From NCBI GenBank assembly GCA_015146655.1, contig VKHL01000063.1, positions 62,001 through 126,000 on the forward strand: 64,000 bases of DNA, written 5' to 3'. Shown one piece after another: positions 20,682 to 31,947 of the stretch. The notes beneath the pieces were generated by a model, which saw only the letters and a list, made by a program, of their open reading frames with translations, searched no databases and was not told the origin of the DNA. Each line of letters begins with the position of its first letter. The stretch's first letter is position 1. Position numbers and translations under genes: made by a program. This stretch comes from Ochromonas danica. Its lineage: Eukaryota > Sar > Chrysophyceae > Chromulinales > Chromulinaceae.

Positions 20682-22391
20682 TTACTTTCTAATCCTCACA
20701 AGTCGAAGAATGGCATCGAAGAAACCAGCAATACCCTTAAATAGAAATCCAATTGTATTGCTAATAACTTTCAATGGTAGAGTAACAGGCAAACTAAGGA
20801 CTCGGAAAGCTCTTTTGAATGGACTCTGCTTTGGCAATGGGGCCGAAGTTGGAGTCATGGTTTCCGACCGAGCTACCCAACTTTTCTTCTTTGATCCTTC
20901 TATAGCTTCACTTCGAGTTGGCTTGAGGTGGATGTGGTCTTCACCAGTCTCAGGTAGAGTAGGCTTAGGACCGTCTTGGCTGGTCTCAGGTAGAGTAGGC
21001 TTAGGAGAGTCTTGACCAGTCTCAGGTAGAGTAGGCTTGAGTTGATCTTCTGTGGATTCTTGTGTCGAAGGAAGAGTAGTACTCTCTTGCTTCACAACAT
21101 CATCAATTGAATTTGAATGACTAGGTTGCTCTTCTGGTTCAACTTTGACAGATTCTTCAGTTTTGATAGGCGTATCTTCAGTTTGTTCTTCTTCTTCTTG
21201 CTTCTTCTTCTCTTCTTCACTCTCTAATGGGATGACTTCGTCTGTCTTCTGTTGGGTTAATTCCTCATTTTCAATACCAATAGTGTTATCAGTAGAAGAC
21301 TCAACAACTACCACATCAGATTTAGCAGCCATAGCATCATCATCATCACTTTGACTACTTGATCCTTGTTCATGGTGAGATGGAAATAGCAGGACAGGAG
21401 CTTGAGCTGGACCTTGATTGACCTTATTCTGAACTTCAATATAGTTAACAGACTTTTCTTCAGGTTGATTTTCTATTTTAGCTTTCACTTTCTCTTCTTC
21501 CACTCTAGCAGGACTATTTCGAGAAGGATAATTTGGTCCAGGACTTTGAGCTGGTCCTTGATTAGCCTTTTGTTCTGCTTCATATTGACGTTGACGTTGT
21601 TCAGGAGACTTGATTTGATTACGTGTTGGAGAAGTATAACTAGGACTGTGAGCAGGACCCTGATTAGCTAATTTAGCACCTTCTCCAGATGAAGATTGAA
21701 GACGCTGAGCAGTGTTGACAGCAACTCTGTCGACCTTTGGACCGGTCTGACCATTGTTTGTAGTGGAAGTGGTAGTAGTCACACCTTGGCGTGTTGGGAA
21801 TTGTGGTCTTGGCCTAGAGCTAGGTCCTTGTGCTGGTAGCACTTCTTCTTTCCTCCTGCCTTCTGACAACGAACCCGAAGCAGAGCTTTTCTTTTTCTAT
21901 CAATTGCCATAACAAAAGAACAAGAAAGTGAGTGAGTGAGTGAGTGACATATTGGACAATGCACATGGCTTATTACATTACAGCAGTTTGAGAACACTAC
22001 AATATCATAAGCCAAGTATCATCATCATCGCAAAGAAAGAGCGATAAGATAGCATAGCATGCAGTATGAAAAATTATCAGTGACAATGCTACAGGGTTTT
22101 CAAGGAGATGAATGGTTGCTGTTATGATGGTAATAGGATTGACTACAGTAACTATACCTCATCACGACCTGCTTCACCTCCTGGTACTTCTACCACCTCC
22201 TCGATTTCAGGGGGTTCATCCTTTGGGGTAGAGTTTGGATCAACAAGAACAACTTCTTCACCTTCAATCTGACTTGAGAAGTTCTCTTCGTTAACTACAT
22301 CTGCATCATCCCCTGTTGGGATAGCAGTCTCAGAAGAGGCAAAGAGAATAACAGCAAGTAATAAGATTAATAATAAATTATGCCAATGCAT
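20682..22391 (-). CDS. Secretory-pathway protein with NQGPA and PTLPET repeats, two exons
   Basis: Not recognised. The model is complement(join(20682..21896,22158..22391)), 482 residues; donor GAG/GTATAG and acceptor GATAG keep phase 0 and give a 261-base intron. Exon 1 encodes a signal peptide (MHWHNLLLILLLAVILFASS) and an acidic stretch. Exon 2 contains four imperfect repeats built on QGPA-S-P (AQGPSSRP, NQGPAHSP, NQGPAQSPG, NQGPAQAP), a very acidic Glu-rich middle, three copies of KPTLPET separated by short acidic linkers, and a basic amphipathic C-terminus with a hydrophobic stretch (about 440-470). The protein is largely disordered. It could be a wall, scale or lumenal protein, or a membrane-tethered one if the C-terminal stretch inserts. 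No homologue family is claimed. Confidence 0.7.
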
Positions 22392-22698
22392 CTTCTTAAT
22401 ATCTTAGTTGATTTAAAGAGAAAAGATTATCTGATCTGACTAATAATAAGAGATAGAATTTGAATGCAGGTCAGGTCAGATAATTTGCCTGTGAGGATGA
22501 GGAGGGTGACGATGAGACTGATCCAGTTCTGGAAACTGCAAGATGGCCTTGCCCCACCCTCACAACAGACTCCTGTTTTTGTGAGATATTATCGCGTTTT
22601 TATTCCTTTTGAAAAGGGTTGTTTGGTCAGCAGAGGTTAATGTAGTGGGGTGAGATCTTACAGTAACATCCAAACAAAAGTTACAGTATATAAGTTAT
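22392..22698. other. Short intergenic region between tandem minus-strand genes
   Basis: This 307-base gap holds the upstream region of the secreted-repeat gene and the 3' end of the M41-like gene. No other feature was seen. Confidence 0.4.
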
Positions 22699-23908
22699 TT
22701 ACAGTTTTTTAGGCTCCTCACTTGTTGTAGGACAAGCAGTAGATTCTACTATAGACAAGCATTCAGCTAAAGGAGCATTGCGATGCATTGCTTCAGCAAG
22801 AGCAACTAAAACTGGCACATACATTCTCAACAAGATCACTGCCTTTAATAATGCCCATCGAAGATAGTCTTCGGTCTCTTCTGCACTCATAGAAGTCTTA
22901 TTAGGTAAAGGTAACTGCTTTAATACTTCCAAGGCAATAGGAAAGTCTTGCTTCCCACCTTTCGACACCCCATAGACCAAGGACTCGGCTACTATTCCAG
23001 CCATAGCCACTACCAACAATCCTCCTATGGACTTCCGATCCATTGTAGGTGGGTTATGACCACGACGTAGAATAGGAAGATCTACAAGCACTGATATGCC
23101 AGCATCGTTCTTTCCAGAGACATCATATTCGATGACAGGGACACCACAAAGATAACCTGCTAGGAAGTGACCAGCTTCATGATAGCAGATACGCCTTTTC
23201 CTCTCTTTACCATCTTCATATTTAATATTCTTCGCTATTTGTGGGAATAGCATAGCTACAATATGAACAATTTCATCATCGATCGATGCAATGAAATCTG
23301 GTGCGAAAAATCCAATTCCCATCACACCAAAGGGTAATAGACAACTAATTAGGAACAAAGGTTCCAAGGTACTATGGTTAGGGAAGAGTAAGAAATGACT
23401 GACGAGGCCTATGATAGTAGTGAGGAAGCAGAGGTTGATGAGATTGACTGATGCAAAGGCATTCTTAGGACGTAACGAATTACGTATCATATCTTGAAGA
23501 AAGTCATTTGACTGAAAAGATTTTCGTGTGACAATCTTCAATTCGATTGCTGAAACCTATACAAGAACAAAAAACAAAACAAAATGAAAAATTTGCAAGT
23601 GAATATCAAACAAAAGGTCAAAAATATGAATATAGCAGCTGTAATACTAGTGGTAGTAGAACAAGTGAACTTACACGAATAGGTTCAAGTACTGTAGTAG
23701 ACCATCGATTGATTATCCCATCAGATTTTAATCTTTTCATTTCATTCTTGAAATATTCATCATTCGAATTCTCCTTACTTAGAATTTGTGTAAATTCTCT
23801 TTGTAGTAGATCAGCAGTAGTTGTAGTAATGATATTATGTTGAGATGAAAATGCTTGACTAATGTCATGGAGTATATAACATATGGAGATAAAGAAAAGA
23901 GCTTTCAT
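22699..23908 (-). CDS. Membrane M41-like HEAGH metalloprotease without AAA domain, probably plastid-targeted
   Basis: The model is complement(join(22699..23556,23675..23908)), 363 residues, with one phase-0 intron of 118 bases (GTAAGT...ATAG). Exon 1 begins with a signal peptide (MKALFFISICYILHDISQ) followed at once by Ala-Phe-Ser, resembling the bipartite presequence with an essential Phe used for secondary red plastids. Two hydrophobic spans follow (about residues 110-160). The zinc site YHEAGHFLAGYLCGVPV matches the HEXXH of FtsH-type (M41) peptidases, and a later VVAMAGIVAESLVYG resembles the conserved helix that follows it. No ATPase module is present, as in the plant chloroplast FtsH-like proteins of the At5g27290 type, as far as I recall. 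Likely a plastid membrane protease or a relative with regulatory function. Confidence 0.75.
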
Positions 23909-23938
23909 AGATAGTTCATCAAGTCCTTCAATATATTC

Positions 23939-24468
23939 TCACTTCACTCTCACTTCTTCATTTCGACGGAGAATTGGACAATTAAACAAAACCATAGAAA
24001 AGTAAGCAATTACACTATTCCATCTACCTTCCATGATGGCGTTGTTTTTCCCTTCAGAATTCTTCTCCTGGAGAGCTTTCAGTGGTTGGTTAGAAAACTG
24101 ACTGTGGAAATTGCCTTGCTCATTCATATCTTTAAGTTGATACAGTTGGTGGCAGGCGTTGTTCCAGTGTCTTGTTTCATCAAGCAGGATGTTGTCCAGA
24201 TGGAGATGATCCCACAAATGGCCCAACAGAGAAAGTCTTGGGGTGTCAATGAAGCATACGTGATTTTGCTTGCCTCGATTACAAATGGAGACGAGGATGA
24301 TGGCTGAGGATAAAGGAAACGCTTGATCTTGCTCTTCTAAAAGTTGTGATTTCCCTTAGAGAAATAGGAGGAGTATGAAGAAAAGATGGTTCAATTATGA
24401 TGGTAATTACTCATATTGTCCATTGCAAGACAATGATCCATTATCAACAAAGCAGCAAAATAGGGCAT
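23939..24468 (-). CDS. Unrecognised protein, two exons (tentative)
   Basis: A tentative model complement(join(23939..24354,24411..24468)) gives 157 residues. It starts at ATG 24468, only 20 bases after the stop of the next gene upstream. The 56-base intron has donor GTAATT and a pyrimidine-rich acceptor TCTCTAAG, and the phase-1 join keeps the frame. Visible are an initial hydrophobic stretch (MPYFAALLIMDHCLAM), a second one (PLSSAIILVSIC), then His, Trp and Leu-rich sequence (LGHLWDHLHLDNILLDETRHW) and a basic end. I recognise no family. The frame could also be chance, since an opposite-strand frame of 73 codons overlaps it. Confidence 0.35.
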
Positions 24469-24488
24469 CAAAAATAAATGTGCTAAAG

Positions 24489-24818
24489 TTAATGTCTACG
24501 GGAGCGCTCGGCAGTCTTCTCAGCTACCAGGCGCTTCACTTCTTCGACTTCTTCTACTGCCTTTCCAACAGTTGGCGGACTATTGATCATAATAGCAAAA
24601 ACACAATATAAGGCAAGTCTTGAGGTCGGGAAAAGGGTCGCCTACATTGGAACATCAAACACGCTGCGATGTTTGTCATGCTGGCCAAACATGATAATGC
24701 CCACTATAGTGGCCAGAATAACACCTCCTCCAATCATATAAGCACGAGATTGAGGAACCTTCCAATTCAGGAATGGTGTTGACTTCTGATTTTGGTGATT
24801 AGGACTGTGATTATTCAT
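24489..24818 (-). CDS. 87-residue single-pass membrane protein, two exons
   Basis: The model is complement(join(24489..24579,24646..24818)). The 66-base intron has donor GTAGGC and acceptor AATAG, and the phase-2 join keeps the frame; without splicing the frame meets TAG straight after FDVPM. The protein has a polar N-terminus (MNNHSPNHQNQKSTPFLNW), one membrane span (about 29-45: MIGGGVILATIVGIIMF), and a charged C-terminal helix ending KTAERSRRH. The form suggests a small inner-membrane or ER subunit or assembly factor, but no family is claimed. It is transcribed away from the STT3 gene. Confidence 0.55.
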
Positions 24819-25531
24819 GGCCTAGTGGGTTGTGGTTGAAGTCTCTGTTAGTGGATGTGAGATTTGATTATGACAATGAAGGAGAAAGGCACAGGATTGC
24901 ATGAGAAGAGTCAGAACGAGGCATGAAGAAGATGATCGAGGGACTATCGAAAATGAAAAACGTCCTCCTCCCTCAAGTTTGAGAGGAAAACGGGCTTTTG
25001 GGAGTGCTTAGGTGTGTACGGCACTATCAGGGAAATATGTCCGATAGCAAGCAACTTCGTGACTTAGACATTTCCGACAGAATATTGGATATATTGATAT
25101 TTTACAACAGAAGACAATTCGCCTTGGACCTTGTTTAGGACCTATTGGATGAAGAGACAAACAAAATGGAAAACAAGTTCAGTAACGGTATTATAAAAGA
25201 AGGCAAGATTTAGCATAGAACACCATATACATTGATCATGAAGAAGACCGTTGTAACGAATAAATTTTCAATCATTAATGTCTTCATCAATATCCTCCTT
25301 GTTGCCTTCTTCTTAAATTAGATCATGATAATCCCATTTGTTTGCTTGAGCTCAGCTTAGACTACTTACTTCCTGGACTTGGACTTGCTGCTGTTGATAA
25401 CAAAGCCTCCAACACGAAATACGAAATTACGATATATCGAAAGAGCGAGACCACAAAAATGCGAAATTCCGGTCAAGATCATTGGGCGGCTTGGCTTGGC
25501 TTGGCTTCGATCCCATGAGAAGCAAATCAAG
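24819..25531. other. Divergent promoter region upstream of STT3
   Basis: About 710 bases between the small membrane-protein gene (-) and STT3 (+). An in-frame open stretch runs upstream of the chosen STT3 ATG from about 25379, so a longer N-terminus is possible. A 33-codon plus-strand ORF starts at 25037 (MSDSKQLRDLDISDRILD); it may be a small upstream ORF or chance. Confidence 0.4.
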
Positions 25532-28500
25532 ATGAAGGCTTCCTCTAAGAAGTCCTCTACTTCTTCTTCCGCTACTACCCCTTCGGTAGCTAGTGCAAAG
25601 AAATCATCATCTTCTAATCTTTCTTCTTCTTCTGCTGCTACTTCCAATCCTTCTTCTCTTGGTTCTTCTACTGCTTCTTCTGTGTCAAGTAATTCACCAG
25701 CAGCATCTTCTACTGGACCAGAGAATGAGGTGAGTGAGTGAGTGAGTGAGTGAGTGAGTGACCTAGTTTCGCAGATAGTGTGTGTCCTATTCCATTCTCT
25801 CACTGCCTCCTATCCTAGTCTATCTCCCCTCTTCCTATGCCCTTCCCTCCCCCTGCCCTCATCAAATAAATAATTAAATAAATATGAAATTAATTATTAC
25901 TATACGATATACTAACTTTTTCTCAATTCTCTCTCTCCCTGTCGCCTCCCTCTCTCTCTCTACCTGTCCCTGTTTGTGTTTGTGTGTCAACTGTTCTCTA
26001 CTAGGATCTGTCAGGTATCCCCACTGTGTTGAAATATGGCATTCTAGGCTTAATTGCCCTCTTAGCCTTCTCCATTCGACTCTTTGCTGTCGTTCGTTAT
26101 GAGAGTGTCATTCATGAGTTTGACCCTTATTTCAACTTCCGTACTACGAAGTACCTTGCCCATGAAGGCTTTCTGGAGTTTTTAAACTGGTTTGATGATC
26201 GTGGATGGTATCCATTAGGTCGTACTATTGGTGGAACCATTTATCCTGGTCTCATGTTAACAGCAGCAGCCTTTTATTGGGCATTAAACTTTATTAATAT
26301 TACGATTAATATTCGTAATATGTGTGTCTTCTTAGCACCTATCTTCTCTGCTAATGCTGCTATTTCATCCTATTTGTTAACTACGGAAGTGACAAAAAGA
26401 TCTGCGGCAGGATTATTAGCTGCTGCTTTTACAGCCATTGTCCCTTCTTACATCTCAAGGTAAGAAGGATCTTCGTCACTCTCTTTGTGTGTACTTTGTG
26501 GTGTGCGTTTGTGTTTGTATGTATGGATGTTTGTATCTGTGTGCGTGCATTTGTGTATGTATGCGTGTGTATGCGTGTGTTTCTGTGTTTTGCTAACCTT
26601 GGGTTTGTCCTATAGATCTGTGGGAGGTTCCTATGATAATGAAGGTGTCGCAATCTTTGCCTTGATTTTCACTTTCTATCTCTGGGTCAAGTCTGTACAC
26701 ACTGGAAGCATTGTTTGGTCATGTGCTTGTGCTCTCTCCTATTACTACATGGTTGCTGCCTGGGGTGGATATGTCTTTATCATCAATATCATCCCTATCT
26801 ATACAGTCATTATGATTGTTGGTGGAAGATACTCTCATCGTCTCTACATTGCCTATAGCGTTTTCTATGCTATGGGTTCCTTGATGGCCATGACAGTACC
26901 TTTTGTGGGCTTTAATGTCATCAATCAAGCAGAATGTGCAGCTTCCCATGGTGTCTTTTTGGCAGTGCAGATCTTTGCAGTGGTTGCTTACTTGTACCAG
27001 ACTGTGGATGCTGCTTTGATCCGTTCCGTCTTCACGACCTTGGCCTTCTTCCTCGTGGGAGCTGTTGCTGTTGGATTGATTTCGTTGCAATTAGTGGGAA
27101 AGATTCAATGGACTGGTCGTTCGTTGACTTTGCTTGATCCCACCTATGCTTCCAAGTATATCCCCATTATAGCCTCTGTCTCTGAGCATCAACCTACGAC
27201 ATGGACGTCCTTCTTCTTTGACCTGCACATCCTCGTGCCATTGGCTCCTGTAGGCCTTTTCTTCCTCTTCTCCAACATCACTGATGGAGGTATCTTCATC
27301 ATTCTGTATGGTACCTTGACCTGGTATTTTGCTGGTGTGATGGTTCGTTTGATGTTGACTTTGGCTCCTGTTGCTTGTGTGTTGGCTGCAATTGGGTTGT
27401 CTTCCATTTTGAGTCGATTTTCTGCTTTGATTAAAACCAATGCCATGTTCCAAGTGAGAGGAAATACGGGAAGCAGTACATCCAGCAAGAATCAGACCAC
27501 CACCTTGTCCCCCAGCCTCTCTCTGCTTGTCTTGGCAGGCTCAGCGGCCTTGCTCTTGATGTTTTCTTATCATTCCTCTTATGTCTCCTCCATGGCCTAT
27601 TCTTCTCCATCGATTGTAATCGATGCTGGTCGTACTCCAGATGGACGTCGTATCATGTATGATGACTATCGTGAGGCATACTTCTGGTTAAGACAAAACA
27701 CTCATCCTGATAGCAAGATCTTGTCTTGGTGGGATTATGGTTATCAAATGAGTGCAATGGCCAATCGTACTGTGTTAGTGGATAATAACACATGGAATAA
27801 TACACACATTGCTACCGTGGGTCGTGCGTTGGCTAGCACAGAGGAGGATGCCTATCCCATCCTGGAGTCGTTGGATGTGGACTATGTCTTGGTCATCTTT
27901 GGTGGTGTGACTGGATATAGTGGTGATGATATCAACAAGTTCTTATGGCCTGTTCGTATTGGTTCTGGTGTCTTCCCTAATGATATGCCTGGTGAGAGAG
28001 ACTTTTACACTCCTTCGGGTAACTTTGATATTGGACCAGGCGGAGCCCCCGCTTTGCTGAATTGTGTTGCTTACAAGTTGTGCTACTATCGCTTTGGTCA
28101 AATTCAAACTGAGTATGGCAAACCTCCTGGATATGATCGTGCAAGAGGTCGTGAGGTCGGCAGAAAGCATATAGAATTGACGACCATGGAAGAAGCGTTT
28201 ACCTCCGAGCACTGGATTGTTCGTATCTTCAAAGTGAAGAAGAGGTGAGTTAAGATATCATAATCATAATCATGATCTTGAAATGTAGCACGTTGTTTGT
28301 GAGCTCTTCTTATAATGCTGTATTGTGCTTGATATCCAGGCCCGAGTTTGATGCTGTGGATGGTTCTGGTGCGGGTAAGAAGAAGAAGCGCACGAAGTCT
28401 GTGTCAGGTGGATCCGAGAGCACTCCTGATGCTACTGTCAATGGTGCAGGAGAAGAAGCAAAGTTCTTGGGTTGTGTTGGCAGTGAGTCGTTGTTCTTGG

Positions 28501-28802
28501 ACAAGGTGTATTCAGGTGGCACGACGGGTGCAAACTACAATCTTGCTTTGCATCATGCCAAGAGCTCCCACAAGAAGTTCTTTGCCATTGCTAGAGGAGG
28601 TGGAGACGGACATTCGTTCGCGTTTTCCCAACTTGCCAAAGGTAGCACTTTCCTGCCAGGTGGTGGATGTGAACGTCCTTGTGTGGACCTGGAGTCTAAG
28701 GTTTGTGGCTGCATGGACGGAGCTTGCACGGGTCCTGTCCCTAAAGGTGAAGAACACAACAGACGTTGGGCTGTGTATGAAGTGATGAACGGAAAGAAAT
28801 AA
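25532..28802 (+). CDS. STT3: Oligosaccharyltransferase catalytic subunit STT3, four exons
   Basis: Transfers the dolichol-linked glycan to Asn in N-X-S/T sequons in the ER lumen. The model is join(25532..25729,26005..26459,26616..28244,28340..28802), 914 residues. Exon 1 encodes a Ser/Thr-rich cytosolic head. Exon 2 carries the first spans and the DxD-type motif in [15 protein letters not shown], and [12 protein letters not shown] is typical of STT3. Exon 3 continues the multi-pass domain ([25 protein letters not shown]) and ends with the catalytic-site signature [10 protein letters not shown] followed by [10 protein letters not shown]. Exon 4 encodes a lumenal tail unusual for STT3: a basic patch and then a Cys-rich region ([18 protein letters not shown]) ending with RRWAVYEV. 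Introns are 95-275 bases. The alternative start at an upstream in-frame codon is possible. Part of exon 3 is duplicated at 30841. Confidence 0.95.
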
Positions 28803-29126
28803 GCATGCAAAGGATGTGATAGAAGATGAGATGAGATGATATCGATCTTGTCTCCTATCTCCTTCTAGTTGGGCAGTAAGCAGTAGTCTGTCTTCCTACT
28901 GTAACTAGTCAGTCCACACTAACTTTGACATCACATTGGTCCTACCCAATTCGAAGCTTGAAAACTACCGCACAATTGAAGGCTCTGTCTGATGAAAAGC
29001 CGCATTTGGTGCTTTCTAAGTCCATCTTTGTACCAGCACAACAACACCCTACGTTGGAGACAGTGAAAGAAGAAAACATTCCATTCTAAATTTAGTGGGT
29101 GAGTCATAGTTCAGTGAGAAGAACTA
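28803..29126. other. Junction between STT3 and F-box/LRR copy D
   Basis: This 324-base gap holds the STT3 3' UTR and, at about 28994-29031, a block (agccgcatttggtgctttct and the following 18 bases) that recurs before copy E at about 31769 and, more diverged and on the opposite strand, in front of the Hsp70-like gene near 46160-46200. Confidence 0.6.
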
Positions 29127-30731
29127 ATGAGTGTCATGTGGCAGTTGCCTACAGATATTCTTCACAGTGTTTATGGAGAGTGGTTGGGATGGAAGGATCT
29201 GGCTAGGTTGGATGTAGCCTGTGTTGAGAAGACTGATCGAGAAGCTTGGCTGTCCTCCTTGACTGACCTTAGGATATCAAGAGGTGATATGAGTCTTTCT
29301 GATGATAAAATGAGAATATTCTCTATGTGGCTGGTGAATCGCAAGGTATTGTGTGTGGAAGGGTTTCCTGTTAGTGTGAGTGTTTTAGAAGATCTTGTGG
29401 GAGGAGGATTGGACATCATGGAATCCTACTGTCCTGCTCTTCGATCTATTGAGATCGATACAAGCACAGCATCTGACCTCTGTAAGGAAGATCAATTGAA
29501 GAGCAATCTGTCAGTGTTCTTGAGTCATTGTCATAATCTACAAGGAGTGACAGTATTGATGAATTCAGACAGACAAGCTAAGCAGCTTAGTGATGTAGTG
29601 ATGGAAGTATTGGTAGAGAAGTTGAGAGAGAATTCTCTGGTCAAACTCTCTCTACAGGGCATCGAAAGATATGAAGAATGTCATGTGATGGTAGCAAACC
29701 TCCTCCGAAAGCATGCCTCCAGCTTACGAGATCTCGATATTTCAATCAAAGATGGAATGGGAATAGATGTAATCATATCCACTCTCATCGAGAATAGGAT
29801 TCATCTGAGAGCATTGAATGTCAACACACATTGTGAGCCTTCACTGACAATGACGTCTCTTATGTCTTATCTCTCATTAGCAGGTGAATTGTTGGAGGTG
29901 TTGAAGGTTGGATGCGACGAAGAGAGATTTTCTGAAGATTTAGTGGTGACGCTGTTCAAATTCTGTCCAAAGTTGACTAAGTTGGTAATTTCCGATGTTA
30001 GCATATGCAGTGCAGAGAATCTTCGCCATCTCCTTGAACAATGTCCACATCTCCAGGATGTGGTTATTGACAAAGTTATCCAGACAGGCAATGCGAACAG
30101 CTCTGTGACTATATTGGTGCAAGGTTCTAATGATGATTGGGCTGTGTGCTTGTCTCATGTATTGAGAAGAAGACAGTACAAGCAAGTGACTTTAAGTCTG
30201 AACAGTGACTACTATATGCCAGTGGAGTTTCTGAGGTCTCTATTGGAACCCTATCAGATTCATATAAATGCTTCCACATCTGAGGCGTGTTTGATCTCTC
30301 TATTGCGAGATCTTCCCCATTTGAACTCTTTGCATTTGAAGCATTTCAATGGCAATCAGTATACTGATGCTACTTTGGCAGCCCTCACAGAGCATGCGAA
30401 GAGTCTGACAAACTTGGATGTATCAACTAATTGTTCGGATTTGTTAAACTTTTCAGATAGGGTGATGACTGATTTTTTCAAGAGATGTCATTTTATTGAG
30501 ATTTTATCCATGTACGGCTCTGGATTCGAGAGTCTTTTTGCAGTATCGAATCTATCTAGTCTACGTGAAGTTCGGCTGGAAATGGCTGAGAGTGTTTCGG
30601 AAAGGCTGTTGGATGCACGGCTACTGGAGGTGAATTGGCGTCCTAATCTAAAAGAAGGTTTTATCTCCTCATATCCTCGAAACCAACTCTATTATTTCAA
30701 TAAAGAATTTCGTCACTGGTCCAAACAGTGA
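29127..30731 (+). CDS. F-box/LRR family protein copy D, full length
   Basis: Single exon, 534 residues, ATG at 29127 (MSVMWQLPTDILHSVYGEW). The F-box-like start and irregular LRRs match copy C. It is nearly identical to copy E over the middle (from TSLMSYLSLAGELLEVLKVG to LLEQCPHLQDVVI) but differs in the last 120 residues (NFSDRVMTDFFKRCHFIEI), the least conserved stretch of the family. It lies 3' of STT3 in the same orientation and is followed after 110 bases by the partial STT3 duplicate, so it is inside a duplicated block with that gene. It may have been copied into place with it. Confidence 0.75.
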   Translation: MSVMWQLPTDILHSVYGEWLGWKDLARLDVACVEKTDREAWLSSLTDLRISRGDMSLSDDKMRIFSMWLVNRKVLCVEGFPVSVSVLEDLVGGGLDIMESYCPALRSIEIDTSTASDLCKEDQLKSNLSVFLSHCHNLQGVTVLMNSDRQAKQLSDVVMEVLVEKLRENSLVKLSLQGIERYEECHVMVANLLRKHASSLRDLDISIKDGMGIDVIISTLIENRIHLRALNVNTHCEPSLTMTSLMSYLSLAGELLEVLKVGCDEERFSEDLVVTLFKFCPKLTKLVISDVSICSAENLRHLLEQCPHLQDVVIDKVIQTGNANSSVTILVQGSNDDWAVCLSHVLRRRQYKQVTLSLNSDYYMPVEFLRSLLEPYQIHINASTSEACLISLLRDLPHLNSLHLKHFNGNQYTDATLAALTEHAKSLTNLDVSTNCSDLLNFSDRVMTDFFKRCHFIEILSMYGSGFESLFAVSNLSSLREVRLEMAESVSERLLDARLLEVNWRPNLKEGFISSYPRNQLYYFNKEFRHWSKQ

Positions 30732-30840
30732 TGAAAGTGAGAAGATTAATGCTTCAACGATCAGAACTGACAAGTAAAACATGTAGAAATGAACGTACGG
30801 ACAAGAATATATGAACTGACATTTTTACTCAGTTTGTTAG

Positions 30841-31560
30841 ATTTCGTTGCAATTAGTGGGAAAGATTCAATGGACTGGTCGTTCGTTGACTTTGCTTGAT
30901 CCTACCTATGCTTCCAAGTATATCCCTATTATAGCCTCTGTCTCTGAGCATCAACCTACGACATGGACGTCCTTCTTCTTTGACCTGCACATCCTCGTGC
31001 CATTGGCTCCTGTAGGCCTTTTCTTCCTCTTCTCCAACATCACTGATGGAGGTATCTTCATCATTCTGTATGGTACCTTGACCTGGTATTTTGCTGGTGT
31101 GATGGTTCGTTTGATGTTGACTTTGGCTCCTGTTGCTTGTGTGTTGGCTGCAATTGGGTTGTCTTCCATTTTGAGTCGATTTTCTGCTTTGATTAAAACC
31201 AATGCCATGTTCCAAGTGAGAGGAAATACGGGAAGCAGTACATCCAGCAAGAATCAGACCACCACCTTGTCCCCCAGCCTCTCTCTGCTTGTCTTGGCAG
31301 GCTCAGCGGCCTTGCTCTTGATGTTTTCTTATCATTCCTCTTATGTCTCCTCCATGGCCTATTCTTCTCCATCGATTGTAATCGATGCTGGTCGTACTCC
31401 AGATGGACGTCGTATCATGTATGATGACTATCGTGAGGCATACTTCTGGTTAAGACAAAACACTCATCCTGATAGCAAGATCTTGTCTTGGTGGGATTAT
31501 GGTTATTAAATGAGTGCAATGGCCAATCGTACTGTGTTAGTGGATAATAACACATGTTAG
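30841..31560 (+). pseudogene. Partial STT3 duplicate
   Basis: About 715 bases copy the STT3 exon-3 segment from about 27079 to 27794 with only a few changes; two are silent C/T changes near 30902 and 30926. It lacks all other exons. A stop replaces the Gln of WWDYGYQ (31507-31509), after which the copy runs on for about 45 bases and ends in a short scrambled duplication of gttagtggataataacacatg. The near-identity shows the copy is recent or recently converted. No promoter or splice context would make a working protein. Confidence 0.9.
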
Positions 31561-31947
31561 TGGATAATAATACACTGCCTCTCTGAGTGTTTGCTGTGTG
31601 TGGTTGTATGAGTGTTTGCGGTGTGTGGTCATTGTGATCATTCTTAAGATTGTTTTTACTTGCACCGGCTTGCAGATTGTCGTCAAGAAGTAGTTTGGAG
31701 TGACCTAGCTAAACGCGAAGTCGACTACATGTCTAGAACAATCTCTCAGATGATGAGAAGGTGAGAAAGCCGCATTTGGTGCTTTCTAAGTCCATCTTTG
31801 TGCTTTCTAAATCCGAGACAGCAACAGCGGAAAACGCACTGCCGAAAATCACGGCAAAACGTTTTGCACGAACAACGAGATGAAATCCATGGAAAGAATA
31901 TCAACGAACTAAACACTCCATTCCAACGTAGTTCTTGAGAAGAAGTA
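31561..31947. other. Junction region before F-box/LRR copy E
   Basis: This region has a direct repeat of GAGTGTTTGC-type sequence near 31587-31625 and the shared block at about 31768-31805 also found before copy D. No gene was seen. Confidence 0.5.

Noticed and set aside
23939-24468. Alternative plus-strand gene at 24086-24307
   Set aside because: The 73-codon plus frame has no acceptor context or domain; the spliced minus model is longer but still tentative.
25037-25138. 33-codon ORF upstream of STT3 (MSDSKQLRDLDISDRILD)
   Set aside because: Too short to judge, with no splice signal linking it to a longer frame; noted only as part of the promoter region.
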